A stretch of 64,000 bases of DNA from Sialis fuliginosa. Lineage: Eukaryota > Arthropoda > Insecta > Megaloptera > Sialidae. Under the pieces are notes generated by a model that made no database searches, had not been told where the DNA came from, and worked only from the letters and a program-made list of their open reading frames with translations. The DNA is taken from the NCBI GenBank assembly GCA_961205875.1, contig OY540810.1:36518001-36582000 (forward strand). Direction: 5' to 3'. The position numbers were made by a program, and so were the translations under genes. Below, piece by piece: positions 1 through 11,302 of this stretch (position 1 is the first letter of the stretch; each line of letters begins with the position of its first letter).

Positions 1-430
1 AAATTTTGTTTTGCGCAATAAATTTTGTGTTCATTTTTATTGTATAATTAAATTCACTTTAATTTTATAACTTATTTGGGGGGGGGGGGGGGGAAATGTT
101 TGATAACCCCCCCCCCCCTCAAATAAAATAAAATAATTGTATTATTGAATTTTTTTTAATTTTATAACTTTTAATTGGGGGGGGGGGGGGGGGGAATGTT
201 CCATTACCTCTCGCAATTAAAATAAGATAAACCTGAAGTATATGCCGATACCGACGTCCCAACTATCAAATATCACGTGTCGATGTGTTATAATAGACCT
301 AACCTAACCTATCCTAACTTAAACTAACGGAAACTAACCAACCCAAAACTAATCAACTCGATTTCCCCCCAATAGATTGCCCTAACAAAGGACAATTAAC
401 TTTATTTTTTATTAGAACATCAACTCTGTA
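1..430. repeat. Relic of foldback family (poly-G/poly-C tracts)
   Basis: The stretch holds G runs at 78-93 and 177-194 and a C run at 107-118, each followed by related AT-rich sequence. Two blocks share the lead-in AATTTTATAACTT before their G runs. Positions 300-415 (CCTAACCTA..., GAAACTAACCAACC, AAAGGACAATTAAC, TTAGAACAT) match, in reverse complement, 52850-52945 inside the foldback element at 52535-53402. I infer an old, decayed relative of that element, probably continuing left of the window. Confidence 0.55.
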
Positions 431-1825
431 CGATTTATAAAATATTATATAAATATGTACATGATATAGCTCATTTAGTACAAATCTCACCAACCTAATG
501 CTCATTTAGCCATTTTAAGGAACAATTTTTTTCTATGTGTCATTTTATTTCTTTAATAAACAAAAAGTATTTTCTTAACGATAGTTTATTTTAACTATAA
601 GGCAGCTCCTACATTTAACAATATTAATGTAACTCTTTTTTAATTGTGTATATTTTCTAATTTGTTTTTTTTTTTGTTGCAGGTAAAGCTCTTGGATTGA
701 ACACTCTAAATATAAAAATAATAAATTAAAAATCGTCCAAAGATAATACTTAAATATGAAAAAATGATATTAGTATTAAATAATTATTATATCGCTAAGT
801 ACACTGTAAAACGTATACAAAACGTATTGCCTTAATTAAAAAATTAAGTATAACTAAATTATAAATATATATCTATTCGGTGCTTGCTTTACAATATAAA
901 ACGATAAACATAAGATATACTCAAAGAATATCATAATGATTGAGCCATGTAAGTTTATGATGAGATATCAGATAACGTTGGACCAGCATGACATGAATGA
1001 TCAGAAGAGCTAAATTTAGTATTGCCGTATGTTATGTCTACATAATTAATCTGTATTCACTACTGCAATACACATAGGGTCAAAAGCCTAAGCATTATAT
1101 GAGTTATAAATAAATGCATCAACTATACGTCTACAGTATAGTCACAGTTACTCAGAAAGTTGTGACATATCCGCGGCTGCTATTTCATTTACAAATTATG
1201 TGCGAAGATTAAAGGGACAGATACGCGTTGATTTTGTTTTTATGTAAAAAATCTTCTAAAAGATCGAAAATACAAAATTAATTATTTCGGTGTGTTGTGT
1301 TCTAATTAAAACGTTGTTTGTTTGTGCCAACTGACAGTGATTTGTGGAAATTGTTTTTAATTAGTGTTATTAAAAAATCGTTGAGTCTGTCTGAATTCCT
1401 AACCGGAATAATTTGTGCTGTGTTTTTTAATAACCGTTTTATTTATTATTGAGCCATTAAAAAGCTTTAATTGCATTGTTTTCATATATATTTTATTAAC
1501 TTGTTAAGATATTAATTTGAAAGTACAAATATTGAATTAATGATAATAAGTAAATTATGGTAGTTTATATAACAAATATAAGTAATTTTGACTCTATTAA
1601 TTACTATGAAGAAAAACAAGAAGAAGAAGAGTGTAGTTAAATTAATATAAAACCAAATTAAATTATATGATAACTAAACCATATATATTGCTTTAAATAT
1701 TATATGTAATAAATAATAAATATAATACTCATTGTAATCTCATCGCTTCAATGCAATAATAATAATATTCGTATATAATACTCGCTTAATTATTTAACTT
1801 ATATATTAAAAAAAAATGCAATAAG
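431..1825 (+). promoter_or_regulatory. Probable promoter / 5' leader of the coiled-coil gene
   Basis: No coding sequence is visible here. Positions 1140-1480 are slightly less AT-rich than the rest and contain GTTGTGACATATCCGCGG and a GT/TG-rich stretch with CAACTGACAGTGATTTG, which could be the transcription start region or 5' UTR. A pyrimidine tract ending in CAG at 682 could be a splice acceptor. No TATA box or initiator could be assigned. The role is inferred only from position upstream of the ATG at 1826. Confidence 0.3.
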
Positions 1826-2152
1826 ATGGCCGACGAGATACCGCGTAGCGGCAGCCCCGCGCGCAGGCTGTCGCAAATATTCGACCCGCTGTCGCGTCTG
1901 TCGGAGTATACGCAGCAACAACAGCAACAGCAACATCAAACGGCACAGCCCCAGGTGTTGCCGTACGGGTTGCGCAGTTTCGCGGTCGGATTGCGCGAGC
2001 CCTCGTTGTCGACGCCGTCTAGCCCGAGGCCGAACCCCCGGCGACCGCGTGGAGCCGGGCCAGCCTCGGGTGAGGGAAGGCTCGCGTCGCCACAGCCCCA
2101 GCCGAGGCAGCAACATATGCTGTCGGCGGCAAATTCTACCGGGATGTTACCT
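1826..2152 (+). CDS. Exon 1 of an unidentified coiled-coil-type protein gene
   Basis: An ATG at 1826 in an acceptable context (ATAAGATGG) opens 109 codons ending exactly at a strong donor (CCT|GTAAGTAC at 2153), phase 0. The product begins MADEIPRSGSPARRLSQIF. It is rich in Ser, Pro, Arg and Gln, with a polyglutamine run at residues 30-36 encoded by mixed CAA/CAG near 1913-1933. The region is clearly GC-richer than its surroundings, as expected of real coding sequence. It looks disordered, with no signal peptide or membrane segment. The motif LPYGLR at about residue 46 faintly recalls ELKS/ERC active-zone proteins, but this is too weak for a name. Sequence upstream of 1826 is AT-rich and non-coding, which supports this start. 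The gene continues in exon 2. Confidence 0.8.
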
Positions 2153-2173
2153 GTAAGTACTGAATATTTACGG

Positions 2174-2281
2174 TAATTAAATTGATTAAATAGTTACTTG
2201 TTTTATTAGTAACATGAGTTCATGAGAATTACAAAAAAGAAGTCCGTCAATCACAAAAACAGTAAACTGGTGACAGTATCT
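2174..2281. repeat. Truncated AGGTACTGGC-family MITE in intron 1
   Basis: The stretch with GTTACTTGTTTTATTAGTAA and the end ACTGGTGACAGTATCT|TA matches one end of the elements at 24938-25671 and 36219-36908. Only about 108 bp of the right-hand end survives, beginning some 20 bp after the exon 1 donor. Confidence 0.75.
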
Positions 2282-2399
2282 TAACAAATATCTTTATAGT
2301 AGTTTATAGTTTCATTTCTTCTTTAATCTATTATATTTTATTGTCACGTAATAATTACATAATACAATTAGAAATTAATGATTTTCTGATTTTTTCTTT

Positions 2400-2703
2400 T
2401 ACTTGTGTTATGATATCTTCCTTCATTCCAAATTTCAAGATTCTAGGTCAACGGGAAGTACCCTATAAGAGTCAGTCTATCAATATCAAAATATACTTTG
2501 GAAGGCCGTATCTTTTTATTGCATTGAGTTAGAAACTTAAATTTACAGGACTGTGAGGCCGTAGACTTTAGTATTTGATATTAATTTCAACTTAATACCT
2601 CTAACCGTTCCTGAGAAAAATAATCTTAACTGACAGACTGACTGATAATAAAGTGATACTATAATGGTTCCGTTTTTTTATTGCGAGATACGGAACCCTA
2701 AAA
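2400..2703 (-). repeat. TAGGGTTCCGTA-type interspersed repeat in intron 1
   Basis: The right edge GAGATACGGAACCCTA, an inner ACTGACAGACTGACTG stretch, AAATTTCAAGATTCTAGGTC and CGGGAAGTACCCT are hallmarks of a repeat I know from lepidopteran genomes, here in reverse orientation. Copies of the same general type begin at 30235 and 61725. Confidence 0.6.
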
Positions 2704-2754
2704 AATGAGTACATATAGTATAGGTATGTGTTAACAAATTGCATTTACTGTCAG

Positions 2755-2946
2755 TTGCCGGCTGCGACGGTGCCAATGTACGGTCATGGCAGACACGTTC
2801 CCGCGCCGCTGGACGTGCTGGACGTCGACGCCCCCTGGCCCGGGGACTCTGGGGTCAACTGGCAGGAGCGCTGCTTGGAGCTACAACTGGAGCTACACCG
2901 ATCGCGAAATCAGGCTACACGAGTTAGGGATATGCTCAGAGATAAG
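2755..2946 (+). CDS. Exon 2 of the same coiled-coil-type gene
   Basis: The acceptor (TTTACTGTCAG at 2754) and donor (GATAAG|GTCAGT at 2947) enclose 64 codons with phase 0 at both ends, continuous with exon 1. The peptide contains VPMYGHGRHVPAPLDVLDVD, then NWQERCLELQLELHRSRNQ and ATRVRDMLRDK. The last 30 residues have heptad-like leucine spacing and many charged residues, suggesting the start of a coiled coil. GC content is high against an AT-rich background. Without splicing the frame would run nine codons further to a stop at 2974-2976. The next exon is not in the window, so the intron is at least 61 kb. The family is not recognised: ELKS/ERC, liprin or another scaffold protein are guesses only. 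Confidence 0.78.
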
Positions 2947-3139
2947 GTCAGTAAATACTTCCATAATATGATGTAAAAAAACTGTTACTGGAAAAACGGA
3001 GAAACTAACAGATATCAATTTATTTTTTCTTAGCGTATAGACATTTCTTAAAAAAAAAATAATAAAATATAATTGAATGATTATGTACTTTCTTCGCCGC
3101 TGTCCTAATTTTTTGTCCTAATTTACTTGATTTTTCTTT

Positions 3140-3180
3140 TTCAGAAGTGTTTCTGAAATTGTTTCAGAAATACTTCTGAA
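3140..3180. repeat. Short perfect-type hairpin
   Basis: TTCAGAAGTGTTTCTGAAA (3140-3158) and its inverted partner at 3162-3180 form 19-bp arms with one mismatch around a 3-nt loop. The arms themselves contain the sub-repeat TTCAGAA. Too short for a typical pre-miRNA. Confidence 0.7.
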
Positions 3181-4115
3181 GAACATTTCGATATGAGATT
3201 CGAAACGTCTAGAAAAGAAACGCGACAACGTGACTAACAACCCGGAAATCAAGTTAATATGATAAATATTAATAACTTTTTATAACATAGATGAAGTTAT
3301 TTAAAAGACACTCGATAAAGTACAAACAATAACACTGAAGAATATATTAACGTTGAGAAAATAAAGATAATTTTAATAACATGTTTTAAACACGTAGGTA
3401 ATGAAAACAATGTTGTGTTTTTGTACATAATTTTTAATTAATTAAAAATATTTTAAGCATATATTCACCCTAGAGAGGGAGCAGCGAGTAAAGTGTTTTC
3501 ATAACGTAGAATTTTGCACATCGACGTTGAATTTATTTTAAAAACAAATTAAATAAAACAAGTTAGAAATTAATTTTATGAAACTTGAAAGTTATGCCTT
3601 AATAAGTTACTGTGTATAAAATCTTTTCACATTACACATTTTCCTTTACTGCTTGAAGTTCATAGAAGAAGTTTTGTAAGTTTTAATAAAATGCAATTTG
3701 TAGGTAAGGTAGATACAGGCACTTTGAACGAACTCTGAAAGTGCAATATAGTATCAGACAATAACTTTATGAAAATGATACTGGGAAATTACTTTGAATT
3801 GTACCCCTGAAGTTATATTATGTATGTACTCATAATATATGAACATGTATATATGTGTTTATTGTGTAATACTGTACTTAATACATCATCAAGGTAGTTG
3901 AAATATTATAGTAGTTTATTTTCTACTATGCTTGTTATTATTTACTCGATGAAATTGAAACTACATGCATGTAATGAACTTCTTGTTGTAAAGTTTGTTC
4001 GTTTAGATTTTCTGATGTCGATGAGAACATAACTTTATTGTTTTATTTTTGCTTGGTAGTATATTTCTGAAAACGTTTCACTTTTCAAAATGTATAGCCG
4101 AGTTTATAAAGAATT
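3181..4115. other. AT-rich non-coding stretch
   Basis: I see no gene, paired terminal repeat or RNA feature here. It is ordinary AT-rich presumed intron sequence. Confidence 0.5.
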
Positions 4116-4580
4116 TGTTTTAGACTACCTGACCCTTGTCGCATCAATTTACTTTAAAAAAATAGGGTTATAGTAGTGGAATAGACAAATCTACACACCA
4201 AGTCGTTTGACGGAAAAATCATAAACATACGAGAAAAAAAATTATAAAATTCCTTGTAAATTCGCTTAAACATATGTACCTATCAAAAAAAGAAAAAAAT
4301 GATCGCACCAAGGATCGAACCCGGCCATTCACGGTTGTCAGCCCGTAGCGCTAACGACCGAGCCACCGCTAATGTTACGTTTGACTTCAACTGGATAAGT
4401 ACCTACATATATGTTTATGCGAATTTACAGAAGAATTTTATAATTTTTTTCTCATTTGATAATGAGTTTTCCGTCAAACGGCTTGGTGTGTAGGTTTTTC
4501 TATGCTACTACTATAACCCTAATTTTTTAAAATCAAATTGGTGCGACAAGGGTCTGATGGTCCCCTTGTTAGACTAAAAT
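4116..4580. mobile_element. Long-TIR MITE/foldback element
   Basis: The inverted arms are GACCCTTGTCGCATCAATTT... (from 4131) and its counterpart ending ...GGTGCGACAAGGGTC (4554). Similarity continues inward through TAGGGTTATAGTAGT and CACACCAAGTCGTTTGACGG, about 90 bp per arm. Weak similarity extends outward to about 4116 and 4580. The centre holds a tRNA-like module. No transposase is present. Confidence 0.75.
4300..4372 (-). repeat. tRNA-like module (SINE head or tRNA relic)
   Basis: On the minus strand, TGGCTCGGTCGTTAGCGC resembles an A-box D-arm. ACGG-CTGACAA-CCGT can form an anticodon arm, and GGCCGGGTTCGATCC resembles a B-box T-arm. No convincing acceptor stem pairs, and the element lies inside a TIR transposon. 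It is therefore read as a tRNA-derived SINE head or a decayed tRNA, not a functional gene. Confidence 0.5.
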
Positions 4581-5754
4581 TATGTTTTTTTTTAAAATTT
4601 TTAGTAATTTAGTTTAATTATAAGGTCATCAGCATAGCCCGCGGCAATATTTTGATAAAAATTAGCAAAATGTTTATATCTAAACTTCCTGTTACGTTAT
4701 TTAAGTTAACAGTCATTTGGGAACTAGGAAATGTTAAGAGGTCATTACGAATTGACATAAAAAATTTATTTTATCCGAAATTTCATAAATTGGTGTAGTT
4801 TTTTTGGAATTGCAAGACCAACCGTTGTAGATGTAAGAAGTTTACCCACCTCTGGCCAGATTTTAGAACAAATTCTTTGAACACCGGGAATTAGACTGTA
4901 AAATATTTAGTAGATACGTATTATTAGAATATAGTTTTTGTAGCAATTTATATAAAATATGAATATATAATATTTTAATCACTCATATAGTTTTCTTTAC
5001 AACTTTTTTATAATACACGTACGAAATAACTAAATAGAAAATTAAATTAAATTAATAAAATAAATATATCCACTCCTTCTAACCTGGTATTATTAAAACA
5101 TACTCTATTTTCACTTAAGTTTCCATCTCCACGAAATTAATTAACATCGCTTTTTTACTTTCACAATTAATATTCCGCAATAAACAATTGCTGCTATAAA
5201 CCAGACGTTCTGAAGCGGCGGTGGTGCTTACAGTATATAGTTTGTACAAAACATAGCATACAACATCTGGATCCACAGCGGCGATATGTTTTACTTTAGT
5301 TTTTCACTCTCCCAACATTTGTTCAGATTTTTCCATCTTGATAAATTGAACAAATGCATTAGATTATTGCTTGTGAATCGTATAGTGGTACGGTTTTTTT
5401 TTGCTGATGTGTCAGTTTATAATGTATATGTTATAAACATTTTATTATTTATATTTGAATTGTTTTGTTCTTTGTGGTGTAGGGTAATTTTTAATTAATG
5501 CCAGAAAAATGTTTTGTTGAATTCATCAACGTGGAATAATATTACATACACAAAACCATTTTTAATCGATTTAACAAATATATTTCTAAACAAAGCAAAT
5601 TCCATTTTGTTATATTTTGTATTATTACAAACGAAAGGTACACACTTTATACACATAAAAACAATATTGTATTTTGTAACAATTTAAACAATTATACACA
5701 TATATAGTAAACCCTCTGTAGTTTTGATACAGTTAAGTTCGGTATTATAAAGAA

Positions 5755-5783
5755 TTTGCTCTAGAGTTCAATTCTAGAGCAAA
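5755..5783. repeat. 11-bp perfect hairpin next to a MITE end
   Basis: TTTGCTCTAGA (5755-5765) and TCTAGAGCAAA (5773-5783) are perfectly inverted around GTTCAAT. It directly follows CGGTATTATAAAGAATTTG, an end motif also seen at 23967 (inverted) and 33574. Confidence 0.65.
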
Positions 5784-6107
5784 AGCAAAGCGAACACTTT
5801 CTACAAGGTGTCAAATTTTTACGAATTTGTGCAGGATTTTTGATTAGTGGAAATAAATAAACATATAATAATGTAAAACTGTTATCTAGCAGATAAATAT
5901 ACACAGAGAGAAAAGTCATGATAATTTTTATACAGAAAATCTTAGAAAAATTACTGTGCTCTCTTATAATGCGTGCACAATCGACGATAAAAGTAAAAAA
6001 TATTTTTACGTCCATATAAAAATTATCAGTGATTACATTTTAAAAATTGCTTTCCTGGCACGATAATAATTGCTATCCTAGCATGGTAAAATTTGAGTTT
6101 GGAATGA

Positions 6108-6158
6108 TGTATCAGAAAACTTCCTTACCGATCTGTATCAGAAAACTTCCTTACCGAT
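6108..6158. repeat. Tandem duplication of a 25-bp unit
   Basis: The 25-bp unit beginning TGTATCAGAAAACTTCCTTA occurs at 6108-6132 and again, identical, at 6134-6158. The identity suggests a recent slippage duplication. Confidence 0.85.
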
Positions 6159-7482
6159 TCAGTAAAATTTCTTTTTTTTCAAACAGAAAGGTAAAAACAA
6201 TAAAAAGCAATTTCATTTTAAGAAATTTATCGATTTATTTATATAATATACATTATTTTGAATTTTACAATTAATAATATTTTACAAATATAGTTGTAGA
6301 ACAATTTACATAAAGATATGACAATCAATACATGTGCAAGAACTACTTATGTTATTGATTTTATATAAACTATACAAAATTTTCTTTTCATCTTTGAAAA
6401 TCCATTAAAAAATCAATAAATCGATTATACTTAAAGTAATCACGACAAATTAAATATAAAATAACGTATTTTCAATATTTAAAATCTAAACTAACCTATA
6501 TCTGTCAAAACTTATTTTACAAATAAAACTTCTAAAAATAACACATTAAAACCGAGCAAAACATTATTGTAAAACATTTATCACCCACGTTCATTTAAAA
6601 TTCGCACAATAATAATATATATTTAATAAAATAAAAACTATCATTGAATCTAAATATCCTAAATAATATGCTACACTTCTTGCTTTAAATATTATTCATA
6701 ACACTAAAAACACTTTTGAATATAAATTAAAATATACATAATACTTTAAAATCACGATAACATAGAAAAAGATCGTTAAAATAGAAAACACTACACAATT
6801 ACAATATGTACTTTTAAAACAAATACACATTCCAAATATGTAACTGTCAACTTTCCTTATACGCCGTCGGAATATAATCGAAACTACCCGACTGTACCCG
6901 AAGTAAAGCTTCTTTGTTTATGCTGATAGTAAAATTTGCTTTACATCTTAACTTTCTATTAAAATATATCAAAAACCATAAATCTGAGATCTAGACATGA
7001 TGCGTATGATTTTTAGAGAATCGTTTTACAAACAAAATAAAACCATATATACATCTCCACGATTAACAGTTAATGAGATATTACATTTTTAGTTTTTGTG
7101 TTTTCAACATAATTGGTATCTTCTGTCTTTTTCTTTCTTTCTGCTTTTGCCAGATATCTTTGAAATATCATTGAATTTTATAAGTCAGAATGGTAAAATA
7201 TATTAGACCGCCTAACATTTTACATCAACTTAAATAGCATTTTTTTTAAGAAAAACAATTAAAAAATACAAATTTGTCGAGATAGGAACTTTTTACTGTG
7301 CTGTTTTATAAATTTCGCTGGGCTGTATTTAAAAAAATAATATTGTGTCCTTTACATTTTATATTAAGAATTTTAATTTTTTTTATTTTGCCGTATAAAA
7401 TTGACCATTTTCGACTTTCGCACATCGTTTATAGTGCAGAGCACAGTAATTTTTCTAAGTTTTTTCTCTCCGTGTAGCGTTA

Positions 7483-7926
7483 AGGCTCTGTCAAACAGAA
7501 GGCGGACTGTCCGCGCAGACAAGTTCTGTTTGCGCGCAGACTGGATGCCAAAATGAGTAAAAGAGAAGATAATAATGAAAAGCTGATTGATCTTGTGCGG
7601 TAGTGCAGTTGTTTGTATGACATCGCTTCAGTTTTAAGCTCGGAAAACAACCCTCTCGAACGTAGAATGTCTATGTAGTCATTATATAGAATGCCTGCAT
7701 TATGCACATTGACTATGGCATACCCATTTCCTTTTTCGTCTTGCTGCTGAACTCATAGCTAACAAAATAAGTAATTATTTTTCGTCAGACGAACTGCTGG
7801 ACATGATGATCACTAGATGAACAAAGAATTTGCCCTGGTTCGCTGTCTCTTGCGCGTACTATTTGATCACCCTAGTCCGCGGCGGACTGCCCGCGTGTAC
7901 AGTCCGCTTCCTGATTGACAGAGCCT
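7483..7926. mobile_element. Harbinger-like MITE with TTA target duplication
   Basis: AGGCTCTGTCAAACAG at the left and its inverted counterpart ending GACAGAGCCT at the right are flanked by TTA at 7480-7482 and 7927-7929. The arms continue with GGCGGACTGTCCGCGC against GCGGACTGCCCGCG, making the ends unusually GC-rich. A 3-bp TTA duplication fits the PIF/Harbinger superfamily. No transposase; about 444 bp. Confidence 0.75.
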
Positions 7927-8021
7927 TTATTAGCTACAAGCTAATTAGCTTTTGCACTAGAGCAATTTTTTATAATGCAGGGCATAATGTATTTTGTTTA
8001 TTTGGACTGGTATGGTATGAT

Positions 8022-8162
8022 ATTATGCCCTGTTTAGACCAAAGAAAACAAAACACGATGTTTGAAAACACATCGTATTTAAAAATGCATAGGGTTTATT
8101 ACACTTTCGTCAAAAAGATACAATGTTGCTGTTTTGTTTTTTCGGTCTAAACACGGCATAAT
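8022..8162. mobile_element. Small MITE, 141 bp
   Basis: ATTATGCCCTGTTTAGACC at 8022 is mirrored by GGTCTAAACACGGCATAAT ending 8162, with further pairing of AAAACAAAAC. Target duplication not resolved. It sits beside another GGCATAAT motif at 7981. Confidence 0.7.
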
Positions 8163-8389
8163 GTTAAATTTAAAAATTCATTATTAAATACATGCTTTTT
8201 CGTTTTCTGTGGAAAATAATATAGATATTTGAGTTTTCTATATTTTATTAGATTTGACACTTCAGAGAATTTGATCGAAAAAGTATTCCAATATAAGTTA
8301 TCTGTATTTACTGCTACCATTTCCACATTGAACACTATTTTTATTACTAAAACATGAAATGTTACACTATGTCTATGTAAATAAAAAAT

Positions 8390-8700
8390 ACTACCAAAAA
8401 AACTGCATATAATGTTTCCCAAGGGTGTAAAGCGACATGTGGAATATGAAAAATTTTAATGTGAAAAATCGGTGGTGGAGAAGGGTGGGGGTTAGTATTT
8501 CCGGTGGAAGTTGGTGGTTTGGTGTAGTTATTGCCTGGCCAGACATTGGGTGCACATGACATAATATTGCTTCTGGTACAAACGAGCGTCGGGTCAGTTT
8601 TTGTCCGTACCCGTTCACATAGATGGCGCTCACTAAATCTATGATATTGCGCTGCTGTGGTTTATACGCCGGAGTTTATTTCAGCTGTGTACATTTATTT
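8390..8700. other. GC-richer patch, unidentified
   Basis: This stretch, with GGTGGTGGAGAAGGGTGGGG and CATAGATGGCGCTCAC, is less AT-rich than its surroundings. The ATAGATGGCGC motif is frequent in insect repeats. No reading frame with coding character was seen. Confidence 0.3.
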
Positions 8701-8923
8701 TTATGAAAAATGGATGGACTATGTAGTAGGTACTAGCTGTGTTCGTGGTTTGGTTAGAAAATATGGAATAATGTATGTAGGTACGTAAAATGTAGAAAGG
8801 TTATTAATAAATGGTATTTTTTGGGTACATACAGTTTTTATACAAAACTGACTGTATTTTTTTATTTGATATATCTATAGTGTTGTTACTTATGCCTGAT
8901 TTCAATAACAATGTTATCTACAA

Positions 8924-9360
8924 CAGCGGTTGTTAAACTTTTGCCGGGGGTCCGAAGTACTTGTTTGGAATAAATTAAAGTACTTTTACATTTCTATTTA
9001 GCAATGATTAATTACTTTTTTTCTTTTGTTTATCTGTAAGGGAGGCAAAGGTTATTTTAGTGTGTAGTTGCAGCTTATTTTTGTAGTTGTAAAAGCTAAT
9101 TTGTGTAGTGCAAAAAATTGAAAAAATGTATAATAAATAAATAAAATAATAAAATGTGTGGAAAACAGTCATTGCCCATTGCAGTTGTAAAAGCAAAAAA
9201 TCTAAGAAAAAGTAATTGCAGTTGAAAAGCAAAAATTGTAAGTATGGAGCAAAAAAATAAGGTTATAAAGTTTTCTTAAAAAAACTCCTGCAGGGAGGGG
9301 GTCCCTGAAAAATAATTGTTCAAAAGAGGTCCCTAGACTACGTAAGTTTAAGAACCACTG
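8924..9360. mobile_element. hAT MITE with 8-bp target duplication
   Basis: CAGCGGTTGTTAAACTTTT and AAGTTTAAGAACCACTG are the classic hAT/Charlie-type inverted ends. They are flanked by ATCTACAA (8916-8923) and ATCTACAG (9361-9368), an 8-bp duplication with one change. Inside is a GTGTAGTTG/TGCAGTTG-rich stretch also found at 44830-44950. No transposase. Confidence 0.85.
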
Positions 9361-9460
9361 ATCTACAGTATACCTTTAAATAAAGTATAACTGTTTGGTA
9401 ACTTTAGATTTGATTATAATTTGGCCAATTAGAGGTCTTAATTGATAACTCAAGATAATA

Positions 9461-10922
9461 CAGGATGAGTCATATCAAGTGGAACAAACTTGAACAGTTG
9501 ATCGAGAAAAATATTTCATGCAAAAAAGTTCATATGCACATGTGTCTGAAAACTCTTCGTGAGGGAGCTACAGACCCCCAAAGATTTTGCCTAAAATTAG
9601 TTTTTATTTAATATCTGGAGAACTCGAAATTCCAAGATGTATTTAAAAAAAATCTGTTACCATTTAGCATATTATTTTCTGTTTTAGAAACTATTAAATT
9701 AATATACATAACATATATGTATTATGTATATAAATTAAGTTAAACTAAACTAGTCATATATCAAAACTGTAATGATATTTAATAATTCCTAATTTCAACT
9801 AACTTCAATTTAATAGCACGTTACATAGACAAAGTTGTTGCAAACTTTATTAAACAGTTTGATCAAAGTTTGGTAGTATCAACTTAATTGAATAATTTCC
9901 AGCTAATTTAATTATTAAAAATGATTATAATTATATTAGGTAACTACTGGATAACAAGGACATATTTTATATTTAATTAAAAATAACTTTAATAAAGTTT
10001 CTTTTTGTATGCATTATTTATTCATTAGTATTTTAAATATGCACTGTACATTCTATCTAACTAATAATTATAAGTTATTTTGAATATATTTAAATAAATA
10101 AATTTATTAAAAAAATATTTTTTAACAAAAGTTTTTTAGGCAAATTTACCAAATACTGAGATATTATATATATTATATTTTTATAATATTTTCGAAGAAC
10201 TATTTTGTTGAATAACAGGTTTTAATTAATTTAAAGGGATATATGGGGCTACTCCGACCATTGGGCCCATTGAGTTATATCTATTTTTTTTTTCTAAAAA
10301 AATCAGTTTTTTTCCATGTGGCCGTCCGCCGCCCCTTCTGAACTGGAACCCAAAGCAGTAGCTCAGCCTCCTTCTCTAAAGCCAACATTACTGTTATACA
10401 TTAACAAAATAAGCAACGAATTTAAATAAATATAAAAATTTTAAACATCAAGTATTCTTTTTTCCAAAGCTTACTTGACTTTTTAAATATTGCATTCAAG
10501 TGATTGTTGTAGTTTTGGCTAACGCCTCGACTAACAAAAATATTTTAGTTTTCCATGGCAATTGTGATTTTTATTCAATAATGAATAAAATGCGTTGTAT
10601 CTTTGTAATGAGTTGTTTTATTATCGAAAATACGAAAAGCTTTGTGATCATTTTTGTTTTACGATTTCAAAATTTTTACTCGATCTTTCTTTTTATAATC
10701 ATTTTAGTATTAATACGTGTTTAATACTAAACCGATTATAAAATTTCATAACTGTTTCACAATGGGTTCTCAAAATATTAAATAAAAACTAATTTTAGAC
10801 AAAATATTTGAGAGTCTGTAGTTCTCTCGCGAAGAATTTCCGGACACATGTTTATGAACTTTTTTTCTTGAAATATTTTTCTCGATCACCTGTTCAAATT
10901 TGTTCCACCTGATATGACCCTG
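9461..10922. mobile_element. 1.46-kb long-TIR element (Tc1/mariner-type ends), non-coding
   Basis: CAGGATGAGTCATATCAAG... and its inverted copy ending ...CTGATATGACCCTG are flanked by TA (9459-9460, 10923-10924). The arms match for roughly 150 bp with substitutions, through GATCGAGAAAAATATTTCA and TTAGTTTTTATTTAATAT. The interior has no transposase. Its 10430-10640 segment recurs inverted at 22140-22330. Confidence 0.8.
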
Positions 10923-10924
10923 TA

Positions 10925-11223
10925 TAATTAAAAAGTTCGATGTTTGTAATATAATGACATTTTTGTTAATATATCATTATAAAAAAAATTACTTATTTTT
11001 TTAAGGTCAATTAATGTTATAATTGCAATCATACTTTTACTGCACAAAATGTTAAAAAAACGGTAAGTATTTGTGTTATAAAATGATTGTTTCCATTAAA
11101 ATTTTTGCTAATAAAATGTTGTTATATCATAATTATTATATTTATGTTTGATTTTTTAAACAAATACAACGTATATTATCTATGAATTTCTTAGTAGAAA
11201 GCAGTAATAAAATTTAAAAATTC
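10925..11223. other. AT-rich non-coding stretch
   Basis: No gene or paired repeat was recognised. Confidence 0.5.
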
Positions 11224-11302
11224 CTGAAAATCTGGTCAGAATTTACTAGTTCCGGCCGGAACCGGAACCGGAATATAACCGTGAATTCCGATACACCCCT
11301 AA
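11224..11302. repeat. Solo end of the AGGTGTACCG element family
   Basis: TTCCGGCCGGAACCGGAACC followed by GTGAATTCCGATACACCCCTA matches the right end of the element at 22498-22870 (GTGAGTTCCGGCCGG...CGGTACACCTCTA). No left partner found. Confidence 0.6.

Larger units (their letters stand above)
4581..7479. other. AT-rich non-coding stretch with minor repeats
   Basis: No coding sequence is supported. The stretch contains one end of a GGTATTATAAAGAATTTG repeat at 5733, a hairpin at 5755-5783 and a duplicated 25-mer at 6108-6158. Short open frames here are AT-rich with no coding character. Confidence 0.5.

Noticed and set aside
1826-2946. Naming the gene as ELKS/ERC/bruchpilot
   Set aside because: Only LPYGLR and general coiled-coil character suggest it. 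The diagnostic SIKTFWSPELKKERALRK-type block is absent from the two exons available.
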